Below, in pieces: positions 24,949-33,724 of a DNA stretch of 64,000 bases (within the stretch, counting starts at the first letter, position 1; each line of letters begins with the position of its first letter). Made by a program: the position numbers and the translations under genes. The notes under the pieces are model-generated. The model was not told the origin of the DNA and did no database searches. It saw only the letters and a list, made by a program, of their open reading frames with translations. This DNA is from Veillonellales bacterium (GTDB lineage Bacteria > Bacillota > Negativicutes > JAAYSF01): the NCBI GenBank assembly GCA_039680175.1, contig JBDKTO010000021.1, forward strand, positions 1 through 64,000, written 5' to 3'.

Positions 24949-26874
24949 TTAGGCTGCTGGTTTTAAATATTTTGCCAAAAACTTTTCCATTGCCTGATAG
25001 AAATCCATGCGATTCTCTTCATTGTGGAACCCATGTCCTTCGTTTTCTTTCACCATATATTCCACAGGGACGCCCCTGGCCCGCAGGGCATCCACAATCT
25101 GATTGGACTCATTGATATTCACCCGCGGATCATTGGCTCCCTGGGCAACAAACAGAGGAGCCTTTATCTGATCGGCATGAAAAACCGGCGACACATCCCG
25201 CAGCAGCTGGGTGTCTTGTTCCGGATTGCCCATCCGCTCATAAAACTCCGTGATGGCGGTTTTCCAGTAAGGAGGAATCGTTTTCAATAAAGTAAATAAG
25301 TTGGACGGGCCAACCAGATCAACGCCGCAGGCATAAACATCCGGCGTGAAAGTCAGACCGGCCAGCACGGCGTAGCCGCCGTAGCTGCCGCCGTAAATCG
25401 CCACCCGCTTGGGATCGGCAATTCCCTGAGAAATCAGCCACTCTGCCCCGTCGGTAATATCATCCTGCATCTTTTTCCCCCACTGTTTGTTTCCGGCATT
25501 CAGAAATGCCTTGCCATAACCGGTAGAGCCGCGAAAGTTCATCTGCAATACGGCATAGCCCCGATTGGCCAAAAACTGAACATCCGGCGCATATCCCCAG
25601 AAATCTCTTGCCCAAGGGCCGCCGTGGGGATTAATTACAACCGGCAGATTCTTGGCAGCCCGGCCTTGCGGCAATGTTAAATATCCATGGATCGTGTACC
25701 CGTCACGGGAAGTATACTGCACCGGCTGCATGACTGCCAGATCTTTCTCCTTCATCCACGGTGCAGTATCGCCAAGTTTTGTCAGTGTATCGGTGGTAAT
25801 ATCATAAAAGTAATACGTTCCCCGGTTGCGATCACTGCGTACTAAAACAATACATTTGTCCTCTTCCTTATCCCAGGATATTACGGATATTTCATCGCTT
25901 CCCAAATGACCGGCCAAAGCTTCATATACCTGTCGTGTCTGGTCGTCAAAAAATTGCCGGTGCAGCTTATCGGTGACATAACCGACGCCAATCAGCACCT
26001 TTCGTTTTTGCGACATTCCCGCTCCGGCCACATCAACCTCGGGATGCTCAAATAATACTTTCTCTTCCTTTGCCTGCTCCGGGTCAAACAGCACCAGCGC
26101 CTGTTTATCCCGGCCCAAGCTGGAACCTATGTAAATCTTTTTATCATCGCCGCTAAAGAAATAAGGCGTTACATTTTCCCGATAGTCAAGGGAAAGTATC
26201 TGTACGAACGGCTGCCCGGCCGCCGCCCGGTAATACACCAGATTGTTGCCGGTATCTGCGTCCTTGCCAAAAGCCAGCCGAACCGTTCCCTGGTTATCCG
26301 TCAAATAATCCGTATAGTTTCCCGGGTTTTCGACTTCAAGGGTAAGCTTGCTGTCAGTCAGATCCAGCCGGTACACATCAAAGGTCTCCCGGTTGCGCTG
26401 ATTCATGACAAGCAGCAGTTCATTATCTTTATCCGGCAATATATCAAGGACCTCAGCGCGCACTCCGGAAAACGGAGTCAAATCCCGGTTTTCACCGGTT
26501 TGAATATTGACGGCATACAGGTGAAAATTTTCATCGCCGCCACTGTCCTGCTGATAAATAATCGTCTGGTCGTTTTTCCAAAAATAATGGTAAATATCCC
26601 GGTCAACTGCGTTGGTGATCCGTTTTGCTTCCGTTTGTCCCGCCGCTTGAACAAAAACATTCATCCGGTGGTTATCCGGTTTTAAAAAAGCAAAATTCTT
26701 ACCATTAGGCGAAATTTGATACCCAGCGATTTCCGGATTGCGGAAAAAATCCTGCAGCGGAATTCGCGGCGCTTTCGCCTCGTTTTTCTCATTTGCAAAC
26801 GCCGTCGAACAAAAGGCAAATAAAAAAATCAGCAAAATAGAATAACACCAGATTCTCTTTGTTTGATTTTTCAT
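24949..26874 (-). CDS. Exported S9 family (prolyl oligopeptidase-like) peptidase
   Basis: 640 residues. A signal peptide (basic MKNQTKR, hydrophobic core, AFANEK cleavage region) is followed by a beta-propeller-like region (about 40-390) and an alpha/beta-hydrolase domain. The nucleophile motif GGSYGGYA (near 487) is clear; an Asp in GANDPRVN and a His in NEGHGFH complete the triad. The first methionine of a longer frame lies ahead of GGAGGG, and the ATG used is 11 nt after that site. It would cleave peptides outside the cytoplasmic membrane. It is a single gene on the minus strand. Confidence 0.93.
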   Translation of the reverse strand: MKNQTKRIWCYSILLIFLFAFCSTAFANEKNEAKAPRIPLQDFFRNPEIAGYQISPNGKNFAFLKPDNHRMNVFVQAAGQTEAKRITNAVDRDIYHYFWKNDQTIIYQQDSGGDENFHLYAVNIQTGENRDLTPFSGVRAEVLDILPDKDNELLLVMNQRNRETFDVYRLDLTDSKLTLEVENPGNYTDYLTDNQGTVRLAFGKDADTGNNLVYYRAAAGQPFVQILSLDYRENVTPYFFSGDDKKIYIGSSLGRDKQALVLFDPEQAKEEKVLFEHPEVDVAGAGMSQKRKVLIGVGYVTDKLHRQFFDDQTRQVYEALAGHLGSDEISVISWDKEEDKCIVLVRSDRNRGTYYFYDITTDTLTKLGDTAPWMKEKDLAVMQPVQYTSRDGYTIHGYLTLPQGRAAKNLPVVINPHGGPWARDFWGYAPDVQFLANRGYAVLQMNFRGSTGYGKAFLNAGNKQWGKKMQDDITDGAEWLISQGIADPKRVAIYGGSYGGYAVLAGLTFTPDVYACGVDLVGPSNLFTLLKTIPPYWKTAITEFYERMGNPEQDTQLLRDVSPVFHADQIKAPLFVAQGANDPRVNINESNQIVDALRARGVPVEYMVKENEGHGFHNEENRMDFYQAMEKFLAKYLKPAA

Positions 26875-26961
26875 TATTTTTATATCCCTCCATCTATAAA
26901 CCGATTCCAATAAAAATCGCCTAATTTTAATTATAGCGCAGCGATGATAATAGCTATTGCC

Positions 26962-27453
26962 TTATTGGAGCAAGCACTGTTCCTGCCAATTTTTGCAGAC
27001 ATCTACCCACTTCAAGCCCTGAGAATATTCATATAACTCATCGCAGTTCAGTTCTATGGCAGAATTGCTGCTGCCGCAGGCGGGAAAAACCGTTTTAAAT
27101 CGTTTTAACGAAACATCAACAAACACCCTCACAGCCGGATTATCGATACCAAAGGGACACACTCCCCCTACCGCATGACCCGTTAGAGCAAGAACCTCAT
27201 CCGGTGACAACATTTTCGCCTTTATTCCAAACTCTGCTTTAAACTTATGATTGTCAACTTTGGTATCCCCGGCTGTCACAACTAAAATACAGCCTTGTCC
27301 GCTTTTAAAAGAAAGCGTCTTGGCAATACGTGCCGGGATTACATTCAGCGCGTGGGCCGCAAGCTCCACTGTTGCGCTGGATTCATCAAATTCTAAAATA
27401 TCTTTTTCCCTGTCATATTGTTTGAAATAATTTTTTACTGCTTCAATTGCCAT
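26962..27453 (-). CDS. YbaK/EbsC family aminoacyl-tRNA deacylase
   Basis: 163 residues. The segments AARIAKTLSF-like (IPARIAKTLSFKS), TAGDTKVDNHKF and VGGVCPFG are typical of the YbaK/prolyl-tRNA editing fold, in which a Lys and Gly-rich loop bind the misacylated end. The role is to hydrolyse mischarged tRNA such as Cys-tRNA(Pro). The start has only a modest site. It lies next to a transposase region but shows no sign of being disrupted. Confidence 0.88.
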   Translation of the reverse strand: MAIEAVKNYFKQYDREKDILEFDESSATVELAAHALNVIPARIAKTLSFKSGQGCILVVTAGDTKVDNHKFKAEFGIKAKMLSPDEVLALTGHAVGGVCPFGIDNPAVRVFVDVSLKRFKTVFPACGSSNSAIELNCDELYEYSQGLKWVDVCKNWQEQCLLQ

Positions 27454-27505
27454 TCCCTGATTCTCCTTCGCTGGCGATTCTAAAAGTCATACCTGGCCTA
27501 ATTCA

Positions 27506-27531
27506 GAAGCACGGGGACGTTCATCTTGCTT
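27506..27531. repeat. REP-like sequence left of the transposase gene
   Basis: GAAGCACGGGGACGTTCATC is the near-inverse complement of the sequence right of the transposase gene (28373-28399), sharing the core GAACGTCCCC. It is also related to 42559-42588. Confidence 0.6.
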
Positions 27532-27540
27532 ACACCACAT

Positions 27541-28311
27541 TCACGCTTTAAAAACGATGCTTTGATGAATCCCGGTTACCCGGGCAATTTGCCGCTGGGT
27601 AACCCCATCAATCCCCTTGATCTTTCTGATGATCTTGTTGCGCTCTTCAGTATCCAAACTTTGCAAAATTCCAATCGGCTGCCCGCTTAGCAATTCCCTT
27701 ATCTCCCCGGCCAACGTCTCATCACTTTTCCGCTGTCTTGCCACAAATTCCATAAACTGATCCCTATTCTCTTGCTGCATAAAGCTGACAAATTGCTTAA
27801 TAGCCGCTTCCCGGCTGCTGTTCAACATATCCAGGACAAACCAAGTATTGAGCAGTTCAGAACAATCCTCCCCCCCGAAATAAGCCTGACAGCTGCTCCA
27901 ACGGTACTCCTCCGGCTTTGCCGCCAGATTTGCTTTCACAGGATTATTATGAATATAGCGGAGAACACCCAGCAAATATGCTTCCGTTTCGACTTCCTCG
28001 CTTTGAAATCGATTCTGAAAGACATGCCCGACCCGGTCGTATTTTTGATTATACCACCATGCATAGCTCGTGCCGATACGCTTCATGATAACCGACAATT
28101 CTTCCTTTTCTTCATGCAATAAGAGATGGATATGATTTCCCATCAGACAATACCCGTAAACAGCGCAGTTCCCATTTTCTTTAACCCGCTTTATCGTTGC
28201 CAGAAAGCGGCAGCGATCCTCGTCATCAAGAAAGATATCCTGGCGATTTATTCCTCGCATCATAATATGATAAATTCCGCTGGCACTCTTTTTTCTTGCA
28301 CATCTTGCCAT
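27541..28311 (-). CDS. REP-associated tyrosine transposase (RAYT, Y1_Tnp)
   Basis: 256 residues. The HUH motif is seen in GNHIHLLLHE (near 68), and the tyrosine-transposase segment YIHNNPVKANL is near 128. A C-terminal helix-turn-helix (GVTQRQIARVTGIHQSIV) is present. RAYTs mobilise or spread short palindromic REP sequences. The ATG follows AGGAGAAAAAAT. The gene is flanked by inverted copies of a GAACGTCCCC-containing sequence, consistent with an intact, domesticated or active unit. No terminal inverted repeat of a classical IS was seen. Confidence 0.92.
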   Translation of the reverse strand: MARCARKKSASGIYHIMMRGINRQDIFLDDEDRCRFLATIKRVKENGNCAVYGYCLMGNHIHLLLHEEKEELSVIMKRIGTSYAWWYNQKYDRVGHVFQNRFQSEEVETEAYLLGVLRYIHNNPVKANLAAKPEEYRWSSCQAYFGGEDCSELLNTWFVLDMLNSSREAAIKQFVSFMQQENRDQFMEFVARQRKSDETLAGEIRELLSGQPIGILQSLDTEERNKIIRKIKGIDGVTQRQIARVTGIHQSIVFKA

Positions 28312-28372
28312 ATTTTTTCTCCTATTTTGTTTTTTTGTCATCCCAGCTCTATTCTAGCATAATTTTTAGCTG

Positions 28373-28399
28373 GAAGCAAAAAGAACGTCCCCCGGCTTC
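28373..28399. repeat. REP-like palindrome right of the transposase gene
   Basis: GAAGCAAAAAGAACGTCCCC followed by CGGCTTC: the ends GAAGC/GGCTTC pair, and the core GAACGTCCCC matches the copies at 27506 (inverted) and 42559. Confidence 0.65.
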
Positions 28400-28486
28400 A
28401 AATCAAAACAACCCGGCCTTTGCAGGAAACTGTGTCGCTGATGCGGAACATACTCAGTAGTAAAAATTAGCAAAGGAGATCATATC

Positions 28487-28915
28487 ATGAAAAAAACTAA
28501 ATTAGTACTTTTATTAGCCGGATTCATGCTGCTTGTTTTGGGGATATATACACCAAATGCTTATGCAGCCGATAAAACTGTAACCGTAAAAGTTAGCGTT
28601 AATCCGGATTTCTGGAACAGCAGGATTACGTTTCCCAATGGCAATAAAGCAGAAATCAGCGGCATCGGCGTAGCCTTGCTGGATAAAGGACTGCCACAAG
28701 TATTTAAGACACTGACCACGGGGCAGAATGAATTATCCTTTACCTATACCGGGCCGGAAGATTCGGATTACCAGATAAAGATTCCTTTTTTGGCCGGTCC
28801 CGGAGCATCGGTTTATCAACAGATTGAAAAAATAACAAACAACGGGCAGACTCTCGTCTATACAATCGGCCTGGAGACTATCCGGCCATTAAAGCTAGAA
28901 TGTACCCAGCAATAA
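28487..28915 (+). CDS. Secreted protein of unknown function
   Basis: 142 residues. A Sec signal peptide (MKKTKLVLLLAGFMLLVLGI then a short polar stretch ending AYAAD) is followed by a mature part of about 115 residues rich in beta-type residues, with a Gly-Pro turn (GPEDSDYQIKIPF). No domain was recognised. Only one Cys is in the mature protein. The ATG follows AAAGGAGATCATATC. It is a single gene. Export to the periplasm or surface is the only supported statement. Confidence 0.72.
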   Translation: MKKTKLVLLLAGFMLLVLGIYTPNAYAADKTVTVKVSVNPDFWNSRITFPNGNKAEISGIGVALLDKGLPQVFKTLTTGQNELSFTYTGPEDSDYQIKIPFLAGPGASVYQQIEKITNNGQTLVYTIGLETIRPLKLECTQQ

Positions 28916-28960
28916 GACGAGTCTTCTCTTTTATTTCACTGAAAATTACAGAGGCATAAA

Positions 28961-29716
28961 ATGATAACGACAACTACGATTTTATTACTGATTACTTCCT
29001 TCGCCGCCGGTTTTATTGACAGTATATCCGGCGGCGGCGGTTTATTGCTGCTGCCGGCGCTGCTGATTTCCGGCCTGCCGCCGCAGACGGCCATCGGGAC
29101 TAACAAGTTTACCGCGACATTAGGCCTCAGCAGTTCCCTCCTGAATTTCATCGTAAACAAGAAAATAGACTGGCAGGTGGTGCGCCAGGGAATACTTCCC
29201 TCCCTGGCAGGCAGCCTTTTAGGCGCTAAATTGCTTCTTTTGTTTTCCAATGAAACTGTGGGGAAAATCATCCTCGTCCTTTTGCCCCTGGCGATTGCGG
29301 CAACGCTTTGGCCCCACAAGCAAGCGGAGCGTGCCGAGTCCGTTCAGGTATCCAGAATAAAGGTTCCTGCCGTTTGTCTGGTGATCGGCTTTTACGACGG
29401 CTTCTTTGGGCCGGGAAGCGGCAGCATTCTGCTCCTGGCCTTATATTTATTTATCGGCCTGGATCTGGTGAAAGCTTCCGCTACAACAAAAGCCTTCTCC
29501 TTTCTCACCTGTCTTACTTCCGTAGTCGTATTTTTCAGTAACGGCATCGTTTTGCTATCCCTTGGCCTGCTGCTGGCGGCGGCAAATATTGCCGGAAATT
29601 TTCTGGGGAGCAAGCTGGTTATGCAGAAGGGGACAAAAATAGTAAAAGCCTGCCTGGCAGTATCGCTGGCTATATTATTTGCCTCTTTATCCGCAAAGTA
29701 TCTAATGAATAAATGA
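28961..29716 (+). CDS. TSUP/TauE-SafE family permease
   Basis: 251 residues, about eight hydrophobic helices. It opens with a GFIDSISGGGGLLLLPALL segment and contains a second GFYDGFFGPGSGSILLLAL copy, the internal duplication characteristic of TSUP permeases (sulfite, sulfoacetate and similar anions). It converges with the radical SAM gene, whose 3' end is 8 bp away. Substrate is unknown. Confidence 0.88.
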   Translation: MITTTTILLLITSFAAGFIDSISGGGGLLLLPALLISGLPPQTAIGTNKFTATLGLSSSLLNFIVNKKIDWQVVRQGILPSLAGSLLGAKLLLLFSNETVGKIILVLLPLAIAATLWPHKQAERAESVQVSRIKVPAVCLVIGFYDGFFGPGSGSILLLALYLFIGLDLVKASATTKAFSFLTCLTSVVVFFSNGIVLLSLGLLLAAANIAGNFLGSKLVMQKGTKIVKACLAVSLAILFASLSAKYLMNK

Positions 29717-29723
29717 TCCTCTG

Positions 29724-31064
29724 CTAGCACCGCCGATCCCACAGTTCATCCGCCAGCCGGCCCCATTGCTCCGCATAAGGCATCATTTTCCGGGAAAATT
29801 CTTCTGCTGTTTCATCGACATGCTGTTGTGTCCATGCAGCCTTTGCTTCTATAACTATATCCTGCAGCATCATTGGATTATCAATTAATGGGCAGGGGCG
29901 CAATAAATTCTGATTAAACGGCTGACGTTTCTGATAGGCCCGGAACAGAGGATTACCCAGTGCTTCCTGCAGACTGACATCTTTGATATTGCAGACGCTG
30001 TAATGTACAAAGGCACAGGGTTCAACATCGCCGTTCGCATTGATATGAAAATAACGCCGGCCGCCGGCGATACAGCCGTTGCACGAATCGCCGTCATTCC
30101 AGAAATCCAGCAAAAAAATCGGCTTTGTCTGCCGCAGTTCCCGCATACGCTCAAACATCCATTTTCTCTGCTGCGGTGTAGCCATTCGCCCTAAATCAAC
30201 ATCTCTACCGATTGGTATATACGTGAAATACCAGGCAAAAGCAGCGCCCCTATCGACCAGCATATCGACAAATTCATCACTACCCAGTTCGACGACATTT
30301 TGCTTATTATAAGTAACAGACGTACCAAAAACCAAACCCGCGTTTCGCATCAACTCCATGGCATGCATCACTTTCTGGTAAGTCCCCTGTCCGCGGCGAA
30401 AATCTGTGCTTTTTTCAAACCCTTCAAGGCTGAATGCCACTGAAACATTTCCCAGTCGAACCATTTCATCAACAAAATTCTGATCAATCAGGGTACCATT
30501 GGTAAACATCATAAAAGCCAGCTCCGAATGTTTTTCTGCCAGCTTAAAAATATCAGTTTTACGAACCGTCGGTTCGCCGCCGGAGTAAATAATAAAATGT
30601 ATGCCTAAATCCGCCGCCTCGGAAAAAATACGATCAAGCAGCGCAATATCCAGTTCACGGGCACACTGATAGTCCCCGGCCCAGCAGCCGGTGCAGTGTA
30701 AATTGCATTTTTCGGTGGGGTCAATCAATATCGCCCAGGGAATGCCGATTCCCAGTTCTTTCTCCACCTGCCGCTGTTTCGGCAAGCCTTCCATAACAGC
30801 ATTCACAAAAAAAGTGCTGGCTAACCGCTTCCGGACGTGAGGATGGGTCCTGGTTAGCAAATTGACCACATATTGATGCCAATTATTTGCCGGCTCTTCC
30901 ACCAATGGTTGAATATCCCGCAATATTCTTTGCTGCTCCGGATCATGAATCATCAGTTTGAGAACCTTAATAATCCGGGGAATACTCTTTTCCGGGTTAC
31001 CTGACAGTAATGTCAACACCTGTCCCAGCAACTTTTCCTCAATATACGTTTTCTTCAATTCCAT
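29724..31064 (-). CDS. Radical SAM protein with SPASM-like C terminus
   Basis: 446 residues. The radical SAM CxxxCxxC motif is CNLHCTGC (near 117-124), after an N-terminal helical extension of about 110 residues. The C-terminal third has a further Cys set (DSCNGCIAGGRRYFHINANGDVEPC then SVCNI), as in SPASM-type auxiliary clusters. Substrate and reaction are unknown. It has a 5' leader of about 230 nt with strong structure and an SD that may be sequestered by CCCTG...CAGGG pairing. No neighbouring gene indicates a substrate. Confidence 0.88.
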   Translation of the reverse strand: MELKKTYIEEKLLGQVLTLLSGNPEKSIPRIIKVLKLMIHDPEQQRILRDIQPLVEEPANNWHQYVVNLLTRTHPHVRKRLASTFFVNAVMEGLPKQRQVEKELGIGIPWAILIDPTEKCNLHCTGCWAGDYQCARELDIALLDRIFSEAADLGIHFIIYSGGEPTVRKTDIFKLAEKHSELAFMMFTNGTLIDQNFVDEMVRLGNVSVAFSLEGFEKSTDFRRGQGTYQKVMHAMELMRNAGLVFGTSVTYNKQNVVELGSDEFVDMLVDRGAAFAWYFTYIPIGRDVDLGRMATPQQRKWMFERMRELRQTKPIFLLDFWNDGDSCNGCIAGGRRYFHINANGDVEPCAFVHYSVCNIKDVSLQEALGNPLFRAYQKRQPFNQNLLRPCPLIDNPMMLQDIVIEAKAAWTQQHVDETAEEFSRKMMPYAEQWGRLADELWDRRC

Positions 31065-31071
31065 AAAACAG

Positions 31072-31312
31072 TCGCCCCCTGAAGGGCACCGCCAGGGAAT
31101 GGATGTGGTGACCGGCAGTCTTTTCTCTTAATAGGATTTGAATCAATAGCAGCGTGATTGCTCTCTGCGCATCTACCCCTTATAAGGTGTCCGTTTTTTT
31201 GAAATAGACCTCCGAATCTGCCCTTGCTCCGGCCTTTACCAGAATACAGCCGAATCTCTGAGAAGGCCCTGAGGCAGGTTTTCCGCAGAATCTAATTCTT
31301 ACTTCAATTATA
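31072..31312 (-). ncRNA. Long structured leader or independent RNA upstream of the radical SAM gene
   Basis: An extended -10 promoter TGATATAAT lies at 31307-31315 on the minus strand, so RNA should begin near 31300. The 230-nt transcript has several stems (for example GGGCCTT...AAGGCC, CCTTATAAGG, CCCTG...CAGGG) and three AGATTC repeats. The last stem includes the AGGGGG that precedes the radical SAM start. No known riboswitch class was matched. Confidence 0.45.
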
Positions 31313-31361
31313 TCATGAATTTCGTGGTATTTTTGTGGATCAAATTATTGTTTGAAAATCA

Positions 31362-31401
31362 GAGCCGCTATTTATCTGATCAATCAGGTAAATAGCGGCT
31401 C
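31362..31401 (-). terminator. Terminator of the cstA gene
   Basis: GAGCCGCTATTTATCTGAT pairs with ATCAGGTAAATAGCGGCTC (one mismatch). It lies downstream of the minus-strand cstA gene. Confidence 0.82.
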
Positions 31402-31468
31402 CTGTGTTATCGCCAGAGGAATTCAGCTGCGTCGCAAATCTTTCCCGGCAAATTCAGCTTGAAAATTT

Positions 31469-33175
31469 TTAACCTAAACGATTGTTTCCCTCCGCCGGAA
31501 GCGATGGGCTGGCAGAAGGATCAAATAATTTTCTAACACTGGTAGAGGCAATCAGCAGTGACAAGGTAATCAGCGCGATGGCCACGATTAACTGCAGACC
31601 GTCCGTCAGGAAAGAAAAGCCGCCGGTATAGAGGATTTTATTGACAATACCGTAGATTGACATTAAGAGGGCAAGCAGCGTAACGACAAACATAAAGCAC
31701 ATAGGAATGTAAAGCATCTTACCCTGACGCCCGGTGACTTTCAGGAAAACGGCCAGCGCAATCAGCACCAGCGCGGAGCACAGTTGGTTGGCTGCGCCGA
31801 ACAGCGGCCAGACATTCATGTATCCGCCCAGGCACAGCAAATAGCCAAAGAACAAAGTGATCAGCGTAGCAAAGTATTTATTCGTCAACACACGCTGGAC
31901 CGGCGACATTTTCGCCGGCTCAGTCGTATCGCCCGTGAATAACTCCTGGAAACACATCCGGCCGATACGGCCGACGGAATCCAAGGTAGTCAGGGCCAGG
32001 GCAGATACGCACATCGTAATAACACAAGTCGCTACATGGCGGGACAAACCGAACATGGACATAAAATTGCCGACAGAAGCAGAGAATATCTGAAACGGCG
32101 TTCCTTTCGGCATCACACCGCCGGTGGCGGCAGCGCCAACAACGATCAACGCCACAACAGCCAAAATCGTCTCAACCAGCATGGAACCGTAACCGACAAA
32201 CAGCATGTCTTTTTCGTTGGAAATTGTTTTAGAAGAAGTACCGGAAGAAACTAAGCTGTGAAAGCCGGAAACAGCACCGCAGGCAATAGTAATAAAGAGG
32301 ATCGGAAACATCGGCTTGCCACTGACTTCGAAGCCGGAAAAAGCGGGAAGTTCAATTGTCGGATTGGTAAAAATAACACCGATGACACCGCTGGCAATCA
32401 TGCCCAGCAGCAGGAAAGAGCTTAGATAATCCCGCGGCTCCATCAGCAGCCACATGGGCATAACAGCCGCCATAAACATATAGGCAAAAACGACATAAAC
32501 CCAGGTTGTTTTCGTAAAATACAGGGGATAAGCGATACCGGCCGCCAGCATTCCGAGGATCAATAGAATTCCTACTGCCAGCTTCGGTTTTTCCGCCAGG
32601 GGAACCTTTTTTAAGAACAGTCCGAAAAAAATAGCAACAACAATATACAGCATGGAAATAGACGCGGCAGCGGCATTAGGCGTGGCCAGTGAACCATTGG
32701 CGCCAAAGCCGTTGAAAGTGCTGGCAACAATGTCAACAAAAGCAGCTATTATCAACAAAGTAAACAGCCAGGAAAACAGCAGGAACATTTGCTTGCCGGT
32801 TCTGCCGATATACTTTTCAATCAGCATCCCCATCGACTTGCCTTCGTTCTTGACAGAAGCGTACAATGCGGAAAAATCCTGAACCGCACCAAAGAAAATT
32901 CCGCCGATCATCAGCCAGAGCATGACCGGTACCCAGCCGAACATAGCGGCGATAATCGGGCCGGTAACCGGTCCGGCGCCGGTAATGGAAGAAAATTGAT
33001 GGGCGAACACAGTATATTTTGAAGAAGGAACATAGTCGTTGCCGTCTTCAAACCGATATGCCGGCGTTCTGGCCTGAGGATCAATCCCCCATATCTTTGT
33101 CAGCCAGCGGCCGTAGATAAAGTAGCCGCTTGCACAGACAAGCAGGGCGATACATAATAAAGTTAAACCATTCAT
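31469..33175 (-). CDS. cstA: CstA family transporter, under T-box control
   Basis: 568 residues, about 16 hydrophobic helices. The family signature near the N terminus (SSITGAGPVTGPIIA) and the FHSLVSSGTSSKTI segment are typical of CstA/BtsT carriers. Family members move pyruvate, peptides or amino acids. The ATG follows AAAGGAG at a rather long 11-nt spacing. The leader contains a complete T-box with a probable Ile specifier, so this copy probably moves an amino-acid-related substrate, not just pyruvate. A terminator follows. Confidence 0.92.
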   Translation of the reverse strand: MNGLTLLCIALLVCASGYFIYGRWLTKIWGIDPQARTPAYRFEDGNDYVPSSKYTVFAHQFSSITGAGPVTGPIIAAMFGWVPVMLWLMIGGIFFGAVQDFSALYASVKNEGKSMGMLIEKYIGRTGKQMFLLFSWLFTLLIIAAFVDIVASTFNGFGANGSLATPNAAAASISMLYIVVAIFFGLFLKKVPLAEKPKLAVGILLILGMLAAGIAYPLYFTKTTWVYVVFAYMFMAAVMPMWLLMEPRDYLSSFLLLGMIASGVIGVIFTNPTIELPAFSGFEVSGKPMFPILFITIACGAVSGFHSLVSSGTSSKTISNEKDMLFVGYGSMLVETILAVVALIVVGAAATGGVMPKGTPFQIFSASVGNFMSMFGLSRHVATCVITMCVSALALTTLDSVGRIGRMCFQELFTGDTTEPAKMSPVQRVLTNKYFATLITLFFGYLLCLGGYMNVWPLFGAANQLCSALVLIALAVFLKVTGRQGKMLYIPMCFMFVVTLLALLMSIYGIVNKILYTGGFSFLTDGLQLIVAIALITLSLLIASTSVRKLFDPSASPSLPAEGNNRLG

Positions 33176-33297
33176 AATTCCACATACTCCTTTTCTTGTT
33201 TATGCCCGCCGGCAATCTCATGTCGCGATCATGGCGGCTGCCGGCGGGCGGTTTCTACTATCCGGCAGTTCCCTTGGCAAAGACGAAACCAGCCAAT

Positions 33298-33587
33298 AAA
33301 AAATCCCCCGTCTTCGCCACGGTTTACCGTGTTGAAGACGAAGGATAGTTCTCTCCGCGTTACCACTTCTTTTGCTGTTCGTTCAGCCACTCTGCCATAT
33401 CGGGAAAATTCCGAATATGCTTCTTTTTAACGGTAGAAACCCGGATACTGCCTACTTTAGTTTCAGCATACGGCTCACAGATGATAAAAAATGGAGTGTT
33501 CCGCTGTCTTCCACCAACCGACAGCTCTCTGCAGGACAAACTTTCATTTTTGTAATTCTGTTCATCGCATTTAGAATATTCTATTGA
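33298..33587 (-). promoter_or_regulatory. T-box riboswitch upstream of cstA, probably isoleucine-specific
   Basis: The minus-strand leader contains AGAGAGCTGTCGGTTGGTGG (stem I apex, closed by AGACAGC), the T-box AAGTGGTAACGCGGAGA, and a terminator CGTCTTC...GAAGACG followed by GGGGGATTTTTT. In stem I, ACAGA/TCTGT and AAAAATG/CATTTTT enclose a loop reading TATCA: ATC followed by A, the expected specifier position, gives Ile. The T in TGGT fits an A73 tRNA. The leader is preceded by TTGACA-N17-TATATT. Confidence 0.9.
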
Positions 33588-33592
33588 CATAT

Positions 33593-33621
33593 AATATATC
33601 ACTAACCATTTTCCCTGTCAA
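33593..33621 (-). promoter_or_regulatory. Promoter of the cstA T-box unit
   Basis: Minus strand TTGACA (33621-33616), 17-nt spacer ending TGA, TATATT (33598-33593): a strong sigma-A promoter with an extended -10. Confidence 0.8.
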
Positions 33622-33724
33622 CAAGATAATACTTTGTCTAAATCCGGCGTACAAATGTGCATTTGTTTTATCGGCCTGTGATTTTCTTACGGACACGTCC
33701 TGCCGCAGTGGCACCTCAGTCCTT

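Noticed and set aside
33571-33580. AGAATATTCT palindrome near the cstA promoter, matching the citD/icd motif core
   Set aside because: It falls inside the T-box leader, downstream of the transcription start, and lacks the AAAAGTAAAA half of the motif, so it is probably coincidence.
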